Below are positions 23,201 to 32,230 of a stretch of DNA of 64,000 nucleotides, in pieces. Origin of the DNA: Gerris lacustris (lineage: Eukaryota; Arthropoda; Insecta; Hemiptera; Gerridae); assembly GCA_951217055.1 (NCBI GenBank), contig OX578284.1:42001467-42065466 (forward strand), read 5' to 3'. Under the pieces are notes generated by a model. It was not told the DNA's origin. It made no database searches and saw only the letters and a list, made by a program, of their open reading frames with translations. The position numbers and the translations under genes are program-made. Each line of letters starts with the position of its first letter. The first letter of the stretch is position 1.

Positions 23201-24106
23201 AACAAAATAAGAAAAACCATACTTGACTTGATACATGAGGGACATCCTGGAGTTTCAGCAATGAAAGCATTAGCACGATTTAATACTTGGTGGCCTGGTT
23301 TTGATGCAGACATAGAAAATTACGTCAGAAATTGTAAAGGATGTCAAAGAGTAAGACCTTCTCAACAAGAAGCACCATTATTTTCCTGGACTTACCCAAC
23401 AAGACCTTGGGCTAGACTACATATAGATTATGCAGAGTTAGAAGGTAAAACATGTTTGATAATAGTAGATGCTTACTCTAAATGGTTAGAAGTAATACAA
23501 ATAACACCAGCAACAGCAGGAAAAACTATCTCAATCTTAAGAGAGGTGTTCGCGAGACAAGGAGTTCCACAAACAGTGGTATCAGATAATGGACCACAGT
23601 TCATTTCAAAAGAATTTGGTACATTTTGCACTGAAAATGGAATCAAACATATTAAAGTAACACCATATCATCCTAAATCAAATGGACAAGCTGAGAGGTA
23701 TGTACGAACATTCAAAGAGAGAGTCAAAGCTGCAAAAGAGGACGGAGGTGACTTGAACACTAAGATACAACGATTTCTAATATCATATAGAAACACACCA
23801 GTGAGAGCGACCGATAGAACTCCAGCAGAATTATTGTTAGGAAGAAGATTAAGAACAAGATTAGACAATATCAAACCAGACATACATAAGAATGTTGACG
23901 AATACCAACTGAAAATGAAACAACTACATGATCAAAAAAGCAGAGAGAGAGAATTTTCAGTTAATGACAAAGTATGGGTGAAAAACGACAGGAGCGATGG
24001 TTGGGAATCCGGAGTTATTGTAAAAAGAACTGGAGAATTATCATACATAGTAAATGTAAATGGAAAAGAAAAACGAAAACACACTGATCAGCTAAGAGTA
24101 GCTTAA
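20234..24106 (+). CDS. Gag-Pol polyprotein of Ty3/gypsy retrotransposon
   Basis: This single 1290-residue frame encodes all proteins needed for copying the element through RNA. The Gag part (about 1-230) is followed by two CX2CX4HX4C zinc knuckles (C233-C246 and C253-C266) that bind RNA. The aspartic protease motif at 335-337 reads DPG within YDPGAAVSVIG, whereas DTG or DSG is usual. Reverse transcriptase spans about 470-660 with YLDD at 627-630. RNase H shows D776, E816 and D843. Integrase has an H1001/H1004 and C1034/C1037 zinc site, the catalytic triad D1065, D1118 and E1154 (D-x52-D-x35-E), and a GPY/F-like C-terminal module. Gag and Pol are fused with no frameshift or stop, so Gag:Pol ratio must be set some other way. 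The ATG at 20234 abuts the primer site and is the only sensible start. Codon use is A-rich. All motifs were read directly; family assignment is secure, activity is inferred. Confidence 0.97.
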   Translation: MSRRNRRSNTPPVEHHIQERNKNFKFDKFNPLEEEWEYWLIRFENELHLNNINGNDNNARDLILSKIGPNIFKNVIDHFRPTPIQDINYNEIKNMLTTHYGKKTFILAERKIFSQMNRNNDEIILTYLNRLKKVANNCSFGRNLNERLRDQLVIGINNNKWQKDLIKKFPNNNTTLAEVEAEALLLEQVKQQYELLEENHNEIHKIQQTNNSKTTFNRVPKENKIILVKGKDCINCGYPLHKNQTCPAKGKSCMACNGQDHFARVCLKKGRAEIKIYRNNNTTNRLDDNSYSKISNQNNDDNDFDTELRTINKINGLKVMLGVEIENIQVDMLYDPGAAVSVIGSDIWEKLGKPKLEKVNDLIAYTNHRVKTKGKIEINVSAFEKNKLLYLYVIDSVDIPLFGLDWVLAFDLELPPGSKICSLNNNLNKTTETPYKRLEQLLDEYNILFEDKLGNIQGVKTTIHLKEGAKNKICKPRGAPFALRPQIEEELNRLVERGVIEPINPTDTPILWASPIEIQVKPNGKLRLCANFKHTINPYVIPEQHPLPTFEEITAKLTGGTYFTTLDLKDAYLQLEVDEGSRQYLIIATHIGYFRYRRLPFGINLAPALFQKTMDCILKGINGVACYLDDIIITSKTTTEHINILRQVLERLKLAGVKLTKEKCTWMDTSVKYLGHKINKDGIFPTTERIQALTEMPHPKNVKELKSFLGSINYLARFVPNLQCICEPLYRLTRKGIKWIWTEKEDILVKTLKEKIIQSGSLVHYHMDWPLILTTDASDVGLGAVLFHLCPDGEERPIAFASRILRGSEQKYAVIEKEALAIVYALKKFHQYIYGRKFIIKTDHKPLQYILGEHNDMPRIVASRLTRWALFIGTYDYSIQYLSGKQNGPADALSRLPVQGEMSQEEIEGKTTESHLLHLRLPEINITKQELVSEITKDSELKEVCKFIKEGWPESKQKLNSKLLPYFEKREELSYEEGIILWNGRIVVPNKIRKTILDLIHEGHPGVSAMKALARFNTWWPGFDADIENYVRNCKGCQRVRPSQQEAPLFSWTYPTRPWARLHIDYAELEGKTCLIIVDAYSKWLEVIQITPATAGKTISILREVFARQGVPQTVVSDNGPQFISKEFGTFCTENGIKHIKVTPYHPKSNGQAERYVRTFKERVKAAKEDGGDLNTKIQRFLISYRNTPVRATDRTPAELLLGRRLRTRLDNIKPDIHKNVDEYQLKMKQLHDQKSREREFSVNDKVWVKNDRSDGWESGVIVKRTGELSYIVNVNGKEKRKHTDQLRVA

Positions 24107-24107
24107 T

Positions 24108-24119
24108 GGGAGGGGGAGG
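24108..24119 (+). other. Polypurine tract
   Basis: GGGAGGGGGAGG lies 1 nt after the stop codon and 3 nt before the 3' LTR. It is the expected primer for plus-strand synthesis. A 3-nt gap (TAA) to the LTR as I delimit it is slightly unusual; U3 may start at 24120 with the first bases altered in the 5' copy. Confidence 0.88.
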
Positions 24120-24122
24120 TAA

Positions 24123-24250
24123 TATAGTATATATATATATGACATGACAATGACAGACATAATCCATCACAATTGTTTAATATTGAATTTATATTTAATA
24201 AATCAATTCATCTAAAATAATGGAACTTCTTCAATGTTAAAGTTATTATA
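24123..24250 (+). repeat. 3' LTR, 128 bp
   Basis: Identical to 20092-20219. It supplies the AATAAA polyadenylation signal for the element's RNA. Confidence 0.92.
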
Positions 24251-24255
24251 ATTAT
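24251..24255. repeat. 5-bp target site duplication, right
   Basis: ATTAT, equal to 20087-20091. Confidence 0.7.
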
Positions 24256-24780
24256 CATACATAATACTCTATATTCGTGATATTCTTGGTCGTTTTAATG
24301 TATATATAGGGAAATACTAACAAAAACCTAACCTTAAAAAGTACCAAGTTCCAGTCCCTCTCCCAAAAAGTCAGGCTATCGAAGTAGTGATATCTACATT
24401 GTGGTCAAGTCTGCTCTTTCTTTAGTCCATAACCTCGCTTCACTCCTCTTTTATGAGCAACACTGCTCTTCAAACCTTTTTTTACGTAGATTTCATCAGA
24501 AAACCAAGTTACTTATTGCGAGTGAACCCGCTTAAGCTTACGCACCAAGATTTATTTTTAAGTTCCATCAATTCTAAATAACTTGTTACCGTTAAATTAA
24601 AATTAAAATAAAATGTTATTGTACATAATACTGCTTTATGTAGATTATTTCACTCTAAAACTTATAATTTAAAAGTATCTCAATATAAATACGCTTCTAC
24701 AGTAGAGGAAGAAACTTACCAGTGCATAATAGTAATCATTGTACAGTACATATATGAACAGATAAAGAGGAATATAGTAT
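24256..24780. other. Non-genic AT-rich tract
   Basis: No open frame of note and no repeat family recognised between the LTR element and the hairpin at 24781. Confidence 0.4.
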
Positions 24781-24832
24781 TCGGAGATAAAGGTAAGACT
24801 ACCTTATCCTTGAGTCTTACCTTTATCTCCGA
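24781..24832. other. 20-bp perfect hairpin
   Basis: TCGGAGATAAAGGTAAGACT (24781-24800) and its exact complement (24813-24832) surround a 12-nt loop. It may be a recent foldback or a small hairpin RNA; nothing shows transcription. Confidence 0.95.
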
Positions 24833-24908
24833 CATAAAGTAGACTTGGACTGGACTCAATCATTAACTTTTCATTTATATAATGAAACTCTACTTCTTCC
24901 ACATTACG

Positions 24909-24945
24909 GCACTGATGATGGCCTTATGAAGGCTGAAAGCTGCTT
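24909..24945 (+). other. CTGATGA..GAAA hairpin motif
   Basis: CTGATGATGGCC, a short loop, then AGGCTGAAAGC. A stem is flanked by CTGATGA and GAAA as in a hammerhead core, but an extra T follows CTGATGA and I find no convincing stems I and III. Related motifs lie at 54431 and 63558. Confidence 0.4.
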
Positions 24946-25079
24946 TGTAAGATAAAATAAATAAACTAGTCAGTTTACGTGGAGTGACACTTTATATTAT
25001 TCATTGACCTCCATAGAAGCTCCTAAATCTACAAAGTTTCAGTTAGAGTTGCGCTTGCGCATTGTCTGAACCTAAGCTG

Positions 25080-25260
25080 TAGAGGACGTTTGACATCCAT
25101 TCAATTTGTTGTGCTTCAAATAGGCTGAAAACGTTTGGAATGTCAGACATGTTGATACGGTGTGCGATCGCCAGAACGGTCTTTCAGTGTCCCTACACGC
25201 ACCATACGGTCGCCGGATAGGTCTGCAAAAATACCCTATATACGTGTAGAGTGAGGGGCC
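25080..25260 (-). repeat. Family P foldback repeat, inverted copy
   Basis: Reverse complement of about 850-985: it has GGCTGAAAACGTTTGGAATG, GTCAGACATGTTGATACG, ACGGTCGCCGGATAGGTCTG. Small differences throughout indicate an older divergence. Confidence 0.65.
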
Positions 25261-25800
25261 TTTTACTATTGTTTTTTTTCTGATTACTTTAATTCACCAA
25301 ATGCATTCCACAAAATTTCGACAGAAACAACTAAATTTTGAAACAAAGTCAGTGAATAGTCATCAGTACTTTCTATTCCCCCCAACCCCCCTGTAAAAAT
25401 GGGGGACAAAATTATTATATTGTCACCGATTTTTTGACAATAATATATTTGTGTGTGTTGTTTTTCATTTTTACAAAATTGGAAGTGTTAGGGAGAAAAA
25501 AATGTTAGCCACCTGAGACTTGTGAGATAAATATTTCACTCAATTGTAGCGAGTTCTCTTCCAAGATATATACAGGTTGCTTGTTTGTTAAAAACAGTGT
25601 AACCTGGATGAAGTATTAACAGTATATACGAATAAAATATATCTTTCTCTTACATTTTTTTCCGGTAGTTTGAACACTGATTGATTAATAGCAATACCAA
25701 TGAGTTATGTATATATACTGTGATAAATTATGGTAGGTAAATCAGAGTTGTCCACTTCAATTTCATTGAGGACCTTTTAAAAGAGAATAGCGACTAAAGC
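25261..25800. other. Non-genic tract
   Basis: AT-rich with a short C run (25378-25391). No gene or repeat family was recognised. Confidence 0.35.
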
Positions 25801-25805
25801 ATATT

Positions 25806-26290
25806 GCAGGCTAGGAAATATAGAAAAGTGACACCAATATTTTAGCTAAGAATAGCAATTCTAACCATCCCAACCCCATTCATATTTTCAGGGTGTGACC
25901 ACCGTCAATTCTCAAGATTGACAAAAGTACGAAATTACAAGATTACGAAGTATAAAATAAAGTACGATAAGATATGTAGTATGTAAGCATTAAAGCAATC
26001 AATAAAATAATATAACTCCACTCCACATTACTTGAACTGATTTCGATGACCAGTGGCATAACATTTATTTTTATTGAATAATAATGTATATATTGAGGCC
26101 CTTTTAAAACAGTAAACTAACCAAATAACTAAACGCATCTCGCAGCTCAAGAATTATAGAAAAGTGGCACCAATATTAATTTTAGCTAAGTACACGAATA
26201 TAGAAATCCTAACCATCCCAACTCCCTTCATATTTCAGAGTTTGACCACTGTCAATTCTCAAGATTTACAAAAGTTAATTAATGTGACGC
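25806..26290 (+). repeat. ~340-bp-spaced direct duplication
   Basis: AGAAAAGTGACACCAATATT, CTAACCATCCCAACCCC, TTTCAGGGTGTGACCACC and GTCAATTCTCAAGATT (25815-25925) recur in diverged form at about 26157-26275. Between them GATTTCGATGACCAGTGGCA (26040) recurs at 28611 and, more weakly, 28805 (family B). Confidence 0.65.
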
Positions 26291-26607
26291 AGACCTTCCT
26301 TGCATCCTATCATTGTACAAATGAATAAACATAATAAACAAATGAATAAAAATGGTTACGAAGTATAAAATTAAGTGCAATAAAATAGATTTAAAAAAAA
26401 CAAAAAAAAACAAAACCGGAGTAGTAAGTATTAAAGCAATCAATAATAATTACAAGATAAAAAGAACTTATATACTACGTATTTAAATTAATCATAAGCA
26501 ATGTTGATAATATAATTCTCAGTGTTACAATACAATGTTAGTGAAAAAAAAAAAAATAGTTCTGAATTTATTTACTTCACATAAATGACAACCATCTAAA
26601 GAGCTGA

Positions 26608-26710
26608 TCTTAAACCTATAAAAGGACAAATCTTATACAACGGATCTCGCCAACACCGAACCTAAACCGTGCCATTGATATGCCCCCATGTAGGGGCAGT
26701 AAGAGAAGAA
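26608..26710 (-). repeat. Repeat shared with 8995-9095
   Basis: On the minus strand CCCCTACATGGGGGCAT, GGCACGGTTTAGG and GGCGAGATCC match 9018-9075. The overlapping 61-codon reverse frame is not supported as a gene. Confidence 0.55.
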
Positions 26711-26869
26711 AAAGAAAAATGTGTATGTATGTAAAGAAGTACAGATGCAAAAAAATTAAACTGATACCTAGGACACAAGTGTAAACAAACCTGGTTGTCA
26801 CACGTCAATTAATTTATTTCTTTGTTTACTTTTCCTTTTTCGCTGTCATTCAATGTTAATCTCTTAATA

Positions 26870-26956
26870 AAATTGACTGCCAATTGGTGTTGCACATAGC
26901 TTCCTCGAATCCTACACACTACTTTATTGATTTTATACTCTTACAAACCATTATAG

Positions 26957-26990
<34 letters not shown>
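26870..26990 (+). repeat. Dispersed repeat fragment ending in poly-A
   Basis: ACTGCCAATTGGTGTTGCAC, AGCTTCCTCGAATCCTA and TTACAAACCATTATAGTC match the unit duplicated at 12006. A run of about 29 A (26961-26989) ends it, as in a retroposed copy. Confidence 0.6.
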
Positions 26991-26991
<1 letters not shown>

Positions 26992-27039
26992 ATTTTCCCC
27001 CTTAAAACTAGAATATAACAAAATTTATTCTAATATTCA

Positions 27040-27125
27040 AGAGCTTTTCAACGATATACATCATATTATTATAAAAGATTAACTTTGACATTTGTACTCC
27101 TGTACTTTGAGGTACCAAAATTATA
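27040..27125 (-). repeat. Helitron-internal sequence, inverted
   Basis: The minus strand reads TACCTCAAAGTACAGGAGTAC, given here in part as AAGTACAGGAGTACAAATG, then ATGATGTATATCGTTGAAAA and GCTCTT, like 3780-3870 in the Helitron. Confidence 0.6.
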
Positions 27126-27351
27126 TTTTTAAAAACAAACAATACAAAAGGGCATTAATTAAACTAATAAATACATAGATAAAAAACCTAATAACAAAAA
27201 AATATTTAAACCCTTTAACCTACAACAAAATTAAAAATCGGTACAAAAGTATGTGTAAATTTAAAAAAAAAAATAAACCAATAAAATAGCTTTAATGTAC
27301 ATATCAAGGCCTTTTAAATGATATACGACACAATATTAAAAACCAAAAAAA

Positions 27352-27770
27352 GTGGTCACGTGACACGGCACACGGGAAAAAGTTTACTCTCATGTTCTCA
27401 GCATATAGGATGAACTAATGAAATAAAATATAATCAATTTAAAGAGCATTAGTGTGAGATTCAAGCGCCTCAATCAGAAATAAAATCGGCCAACTATTAT
27501 AGAAACTATGGCCATTCAAAGACAAAAAGGAAAAAAATAAAACCAAAAAAATATCAAAATTATCACCATCTAAGGTACAACCGATGATGATACGACAAAA
27601 AGTCATAGGACCAAAGTTGTAGATCTTTTAAAATCAGTTACCGCTGGTGCTATCCGTTTTCCAATACGACTTACCGTTTATAGCCGCAATAAGTCCCCAA
27701 TACAGCTTAAAAATCAAGTCGGCCATTTTTATTTTTTAAGGGGGAAAAGTGAACAATGTATAATTATTTT
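27352..27770 (-). repeat. Family D dispersed repeat, copy 2
   Basis: Inverted relative to 19460-19812, with CGTGCCGTGTCACGTGACC at its end on the minus strand (a small palindrome) and internal CTACAACTTTGGTCCTATG. It is fuller than copy 1 in places. Confidence 0.65.
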
Positions 27771-27899
27771 GGTTCACAATATGGACGTTGCGCTTCGAAT
27801 GGCGCAAACCGCAAGTCTCTAGCTCTCTGCAAGTCTCGGCTTTATAGTACATAGACATATTAATTTTGCTAGACTTAAAGTGCGCAGACGGTTGAAATT

Positions 27900-28280
27900 A
27901 GGCAGGTGCTATCTGCAGGCTACTTTCGACAAACCATAAAAATCAGATGATTACTTTTAAAGATATAGCTGTAAATAAATGAATGTTTGTGAGCATGTGG
28001 AAGGTAGAAACTTATATGGGACCAACAATGGGCTGATTATGACCTACTAACTAAATTTAATTAAAATCGGACAAATAGTTTTTAAGATTAAGCGGTTCGC
28101 AAAAATTGAGCGACAGACCGACCGACAAACCGACAGATACGGGACCAAAAATGTTCCCTGATGTCTGAAACGGATTTCTGTCTTGGCATTTTTGAAATCG
28201 GAGATATAAAATTTTTTCGTTCTCCAGAACGATCACAGAGCTTCCGTTACCTTCGGTAAGCTCGGAAGCAAAATCACAAA
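27900..28280 (+). repeat. Family A dispersed repeat copy
   Basis: Landmarks in order: GCAGGCTACTTTCGACAAAC, GAAACTTATATGGGACC, CAATGGGCTGATTATGACC, a run of ACCGACCGACAAACCGACAG, AATGTTCCCTGATGTCTGAA, then two hairpins: CGTTCT-CC-AGAACG (28218-28231) and the terminal one at 28240-28269. The 106-codon reverse frame over it is incidental. Confidence 0.75.
28240..28269 (+). other. Family A terminal hairpin
   Basis: GCTTCCG pairs with CGGAAGC and an inner TTACC pairs with GGTAA around TTC, with a small bulge (GCT). The same hairpin ends copies at 12656 and 38366, and in inverse at 17502. Confidence 0.85.
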
Positions 28281-28439
28281 TTTGAAACCCGTCAAAATGA
28301 AGATTGTAAATATGGGACATGTCAAAACAAATAAAATAAATTGCGGATTTTTTCCGAACTAACTTTCTATACACCAAAATTTGCTGAAAACGAATTAAAT
28401 TCAGCTAAAAGATAGCTAAAAGTATTAAATATTGCATTG

Positions 28440-29150
28440 TCATCGTGTTATGAGCTATTTTAAAAATTTTAAATGTCTAGCTACTCGGGAAGTTAGTAAA
28501 AAAACGATTGCAAGATTAGAACTGGACAAACAAACAAACAAACAAGAAAACAAGCTAATAAAAACGTAGTTAAAAAAATGTAACTCCACTCCATATTGTT
28601 TGAAACTATTTCGATGTCCAGTGGCTTAACATTTATTTTTATTGAATATTAATGTATATAAGGAACCGTTTATGGATTACTTTCAACAAACCATCCAAAT
28701 TTATCAATCCAAATCTAAAGGGTGTTATTAAAAATAATCTAATTAGTAACCACTTTCTTCCTCGCGTGCTATTATTGAACGATTGGTCAAATAAGATTTG
28801 GAGCTGTTTCGATTCCCAATGGAGTATCACTTATTTTATTCAATATTAAATGTACGCAGACGATTGTGGATGTGTTCTTTTAGAGATATAGTTCTTATTA
28901 AAACACCTTGTTACAGACGCGGAAGGAAGCAATGGTCGAAGAAGGTTGAAATTAATTATTACAGGATCAACTGTGAGCCAATAAGGACGTACCATCCAAA
29001 TTTCATTAGAATTGGACAAACTGTTTTTATGATATAGTGGGGGGAAAATTATTGATGGACGAACCGAGAGATCGAAAAACGAGACGGTGTCTGAAACTAT
29101 TTTTTAAGTACATTTTGAACATGGAGAGGGGACAAATCAGAAAATGTCAC
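28440..29150 (+). repeat. Composite of family A and B fragments
   Basis: GCTACTCGGGAAGTTAG with (ACAA)n at 28476-28550 matches the 41017-41410 units. The family B block starts near 28570. Weak family A text (GATTACTTTCAACAAACC, GACGTACCATCCAAATTTCA, GATGGACGAACCGAGAGATC) follows to 29150. Two or three degenerate units seem to be arrayed. Confidence 0.5.
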
Positions 29151-29159
29151 CCTCGGTAA

Positions 29160-30960
29160 ATTTGCAAGAAAAATAAGTTAAAACAAATACAACAAAAAAC
29201 CAAATAAATATAATTTGTATTGGGCTGTGGTCTCCTGTTAGTATAAATGCTCATAAATTTAATGATTAGGATAAGTATATTTGTTTAAATATATTATATA
29301 AATATAAACATACACACACATATAAGCACCTCGTAATTCTTTGTGTGTGTTGTGTGCATTCTTTAATTACACAAATATATACATACTTATAATTGTGAGT
29401 ACATAAATAAATTATGTTATATGGATTTTTTGTTAATTAAGACCTCCGTTTTCTTTATATATATATTATTTTTACACATAAAAAAACTCAAAAAAAAAAT
29501 TGTTTTAATTAATAATTTTAATCAACATGCAAAGCTAAGAGGGGATGGCTGTAGTGGGAGGGGAGATGTTGAGGGGGCGTATACGTATTATTTTTCATTT
29601 TTATATATAATATGGTACATGCGTATTAAAAATATGTTTATATACGTATAAATATATATGTGTACACATACGACATACGTTTATTAGTATAAAATACACA
29701 CTAACACTTACAAAGTGCTTCACTGATGAGTCCTACTCAAATGGGATTAATATTAATTTCCGCTTTTCACAGGGGCTAAAGTGTAGGAAGGGGGAGGGGG
29801 TTTCTAAACGAAATTTTAACTTTTCAGTAGCACCCCCCTCCCCCCTCTCCCTGGTTACGAGCCCTTAACCGCTTTTGCTTACTTATAAACCCCGCCCCCG
29901 TACTAAAAACGAAAAATGAAATTTAATCATAACATTTGACATCTGTTGAAAAAGCTGTTTTTGTTGTTTATTTTTTCATTCCATATTGTCTTGTCAACAA
30001 GTTTATTTTGTGTTATTATTATTTTATTTCATTAGTTCTATAATGGATTTTTTATTCGTTGCATTTCCTTCAGTGATGAGAAGAATAATTTGATTTGTAT
30101 TCTGTTAGTCACTTTAATTGTTTCCTGCATATTAAAGCATTTATTCCGAAGGGTCTTTGGTCGCTCAAAAAATGTATAGTCAAGCAGAACATTCAATTGT
30201 ATCTACATTATTATTATTATTATTGTTTAACTAACTTGTCAGATCTGAACATCTGTATAACCCAGACAAACTTACTTAAATGCACAGTTTATTGTCACTG
30301 TGTTCATTCTTCTGCATCTTTATGCGTTATTAGTTATTTTCTCATTTTTCCGGAAAAAATATTTATGATTTCTACGGCATTTAAACGGACTACCTTTAAA
30401 ATTGCCTAAACCATCTTTTATTTTTTCATATACGTAGCATATACACAGAAAAAGTATTGTGATGGTGCAAACAATGAGATTTTCATGGATTTAGACGAAA
30501 CCAATGTACTCATTACTCATATACACAAACGAAATGTAAACAATCCGCTGCTAAACTCATTTTAAATATGATAAACAATACGTTAATAATATTAGTTGTG
30601 GGATTTAAAGAATATGAAAAATAAACTTAACTTAATAAATGAAATAACTTTATGTTGCAGAGTATCCGAATTTGAAGATAAAATGCTTATTTTCTTTTTC
30701 AAATAAATAGTATGTAAAGAGAAGGTATGTTCATTGAACATACTTTATAAGAACTAAAAAATGATTCCTTATGACCTTATTTATAAAAGGTAATTATTAT
30801 CAAACCCAAGATTTACCAGATTTAAGAATAGGTAATTGACATCATTAATATCATAAGTATATTTCTTTAAATACCTACATTCATAAGATATTAAGATGTT
30901 AGATTCTTTAAGACTGTAAATTAATCTTCACCATCAATGGATTGACAGAGTTTACATTAT
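29160..30960. other. Non-genic tract
   Basis: AT-rich with small TA and CA runs and a C-rich/G-rich pair at 29785-29860. The 104-codon frame at 30095-30409 is Cys/Tyr/Leu-rich without a domain. No gene is supported. Confidence 0.4.
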
Positions 30961-30987
30961 CTTTATTTTTTGGGCGTTTATTTTTAC

Positions 30988-31300
30988 GTCCCGATCAACA
31001 TTAGGTTATTACAGGAAGGGGGATCCGCGACATTAATTCCCGATCTACACATCATTAGGATATTACAGGAAGGGGGATCCACGACAGTAATTCCCGATCT
31101 ACACATCATTAGGATATTACAGGAAGGGGGATCCGCGACATTATTTCCCGATCTACACATCATTAGGTTATTACAGGAAGGGGGATCCGCGACATTATTT
31201 CCCGATTTACACATCATTAGGATATTATAGGAAGGGGGATCCGCGACATTATTTCCCGATTTACACATCATTAGGATATTACAGGAAGGGGGATCGGCCA
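30988..31300 (+). repeat. 54-bp minisatellite, ~5.7 units
   Basis: The unit runs from CCCGATCTACACATCATTAG through ATTACAGGAAGGGGGATCC to GCGACATTATTT. Because 54 is divisible by three, long frames exist on both strands (18-residue repeats), but these need no gene to explain them. The unit resembles the tail of the SINE-like repeat at 13700-13760. Confidence 0.93.
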
Positions 31301-31520
31301 CAGGGGATCAGTCACTTTACTCGTCTACACGACGTGATGATCATTGTAAAACATGTCTTACCTCCCTACGGTTTGAACCAGCTATGTCGGTATTTTGTCT
31401 TATCAGGCGATTTGAGATAACGTCACCCACACAGCTATGCTTATCTCCGTCTGTATGAAACATTAGCTGTTGTGATTTGGTACACCTATAGGCTCTCCAC
31501 GGCCTATTATACCACAGATT
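31300..31520 (-). repeat. SINE-like unit adjoining the minisatellite
   Basis: On the minus strand a B-box-like GGTTCAAACC lies at about 31370-31379, with GTGTGGGTGACG upstream as a weak A-box candidate. The 3' side runs straight into the minisatellite. Confidence 0.4.
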
Positions 31521-31529
31521 TAGTTAGTT

Positions 31530-32230
31530 CTGTTTAAGACAAAAAAAAAACGAAGTTTTTAGTTTAGTTTTTTCTGTTTAAGTTTTATTAACTAAGATCC
31601 ACAAACGGTAGAAAGAACTAATCTTATTATCAAATAAGCAGTAATGAAAGAAGGAAGATGGAAGATAAAAATTCCACCCGGATTTGAAGCATATAGACTC
31701 CTGATATTCCAATAAAGCTACGGCATATGTTTGTTTCTGCACTTCTATATTAATGGACTAAGAACACCTCAAAACCCCAATGCGATACATCTAATAAAGT
31801 AGAGATCTTGACCTTTTGTATTAAAGAATTATTCTAAAGAAAACTCTTTACATTAATTAATTGCTAATAACTCATTTCCATACGCTTCTTCCAGAAGAAT
31901 TAAGTATTTATTATTTCGAACTATATTTGATTCTATTTCTCCCTACTTAGATACCAGAGCACATCTTATATCAATTCCCATCTTGACTTAATATTAGATT
32001 TATCATTATTACCACCCATATCATTGTGAGATTCATATAAATATTAAGTTTTGAGAGTCAAACCCATAATGATTGAACGCCATGTAGAGCTGTAAGTCAG
32101 TATTGACCACAATCAAGCACTTACCATAATATAAAATTCTACCTTAATTCTAACCTTCTAACAGAGACCTATTTATTCAATATGGCAAGGACGTCCACTA
32201 TCAATTGTATTGATTTTTTTTTTATTTTTT
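31530..32230. other. Non-genic tract
   Basis: AT-rich. No gene or repeat recognised. Confidence 0.35.

Larger units (their letters stand above)
20092..24250 (+). mobile_element. Intact compact Ty3/gypsy LTR retrotransposon
   Basis: This is a 4159-bp element with identical 128-bp LTRs, a primer-binding site, one uninterrupted Gag-Pol frame, a polypurine tract and ATTAT duplications. LTR identity and the open frame point to a recent insertion that may still be competent. Domain order protease-RT-RNase H-integrase defines Ty3/gypsy. The very short LTRs, two CCHC knuckles and a tRNA-Ser-type TGGCGCAG primer site recall the mag lineage, which is an inference. No env-like frame exists, so it is a retrotransposon rather than an errantivirus. 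Confidence 0.93.

Noticed and set aside
22861..23313. 150-codon reverse frame inside the LTR element
   Set aside because: It is antisense to the RNase H-integrase part of a well-supported Gag-Pol and shows no domain.
20092..24250. Endogenous retrovirus with envelope gene
   Set aside because: The stop codon is followed directly by the polypurine tract and LTR, leaving no room for an env frame.
24909..24945. Bona fide hammerhead ribozyme
   Set aside because: Only a stem-II-like hairpin and core-like flanks are seen; stems I and III and a cleavage site could not be drawn.
30970..31301. Long frames on both strands with 18-residue repeats
   Set aside because: They follow automatically from a stop-free 54-bp tandem unit; both strands cannot be taken as genes.
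30984..31301. CRISPR-like array
   Set aside because: Units are contiguous 54-bp repeats with no unique spacers, in a eukaryotic context.
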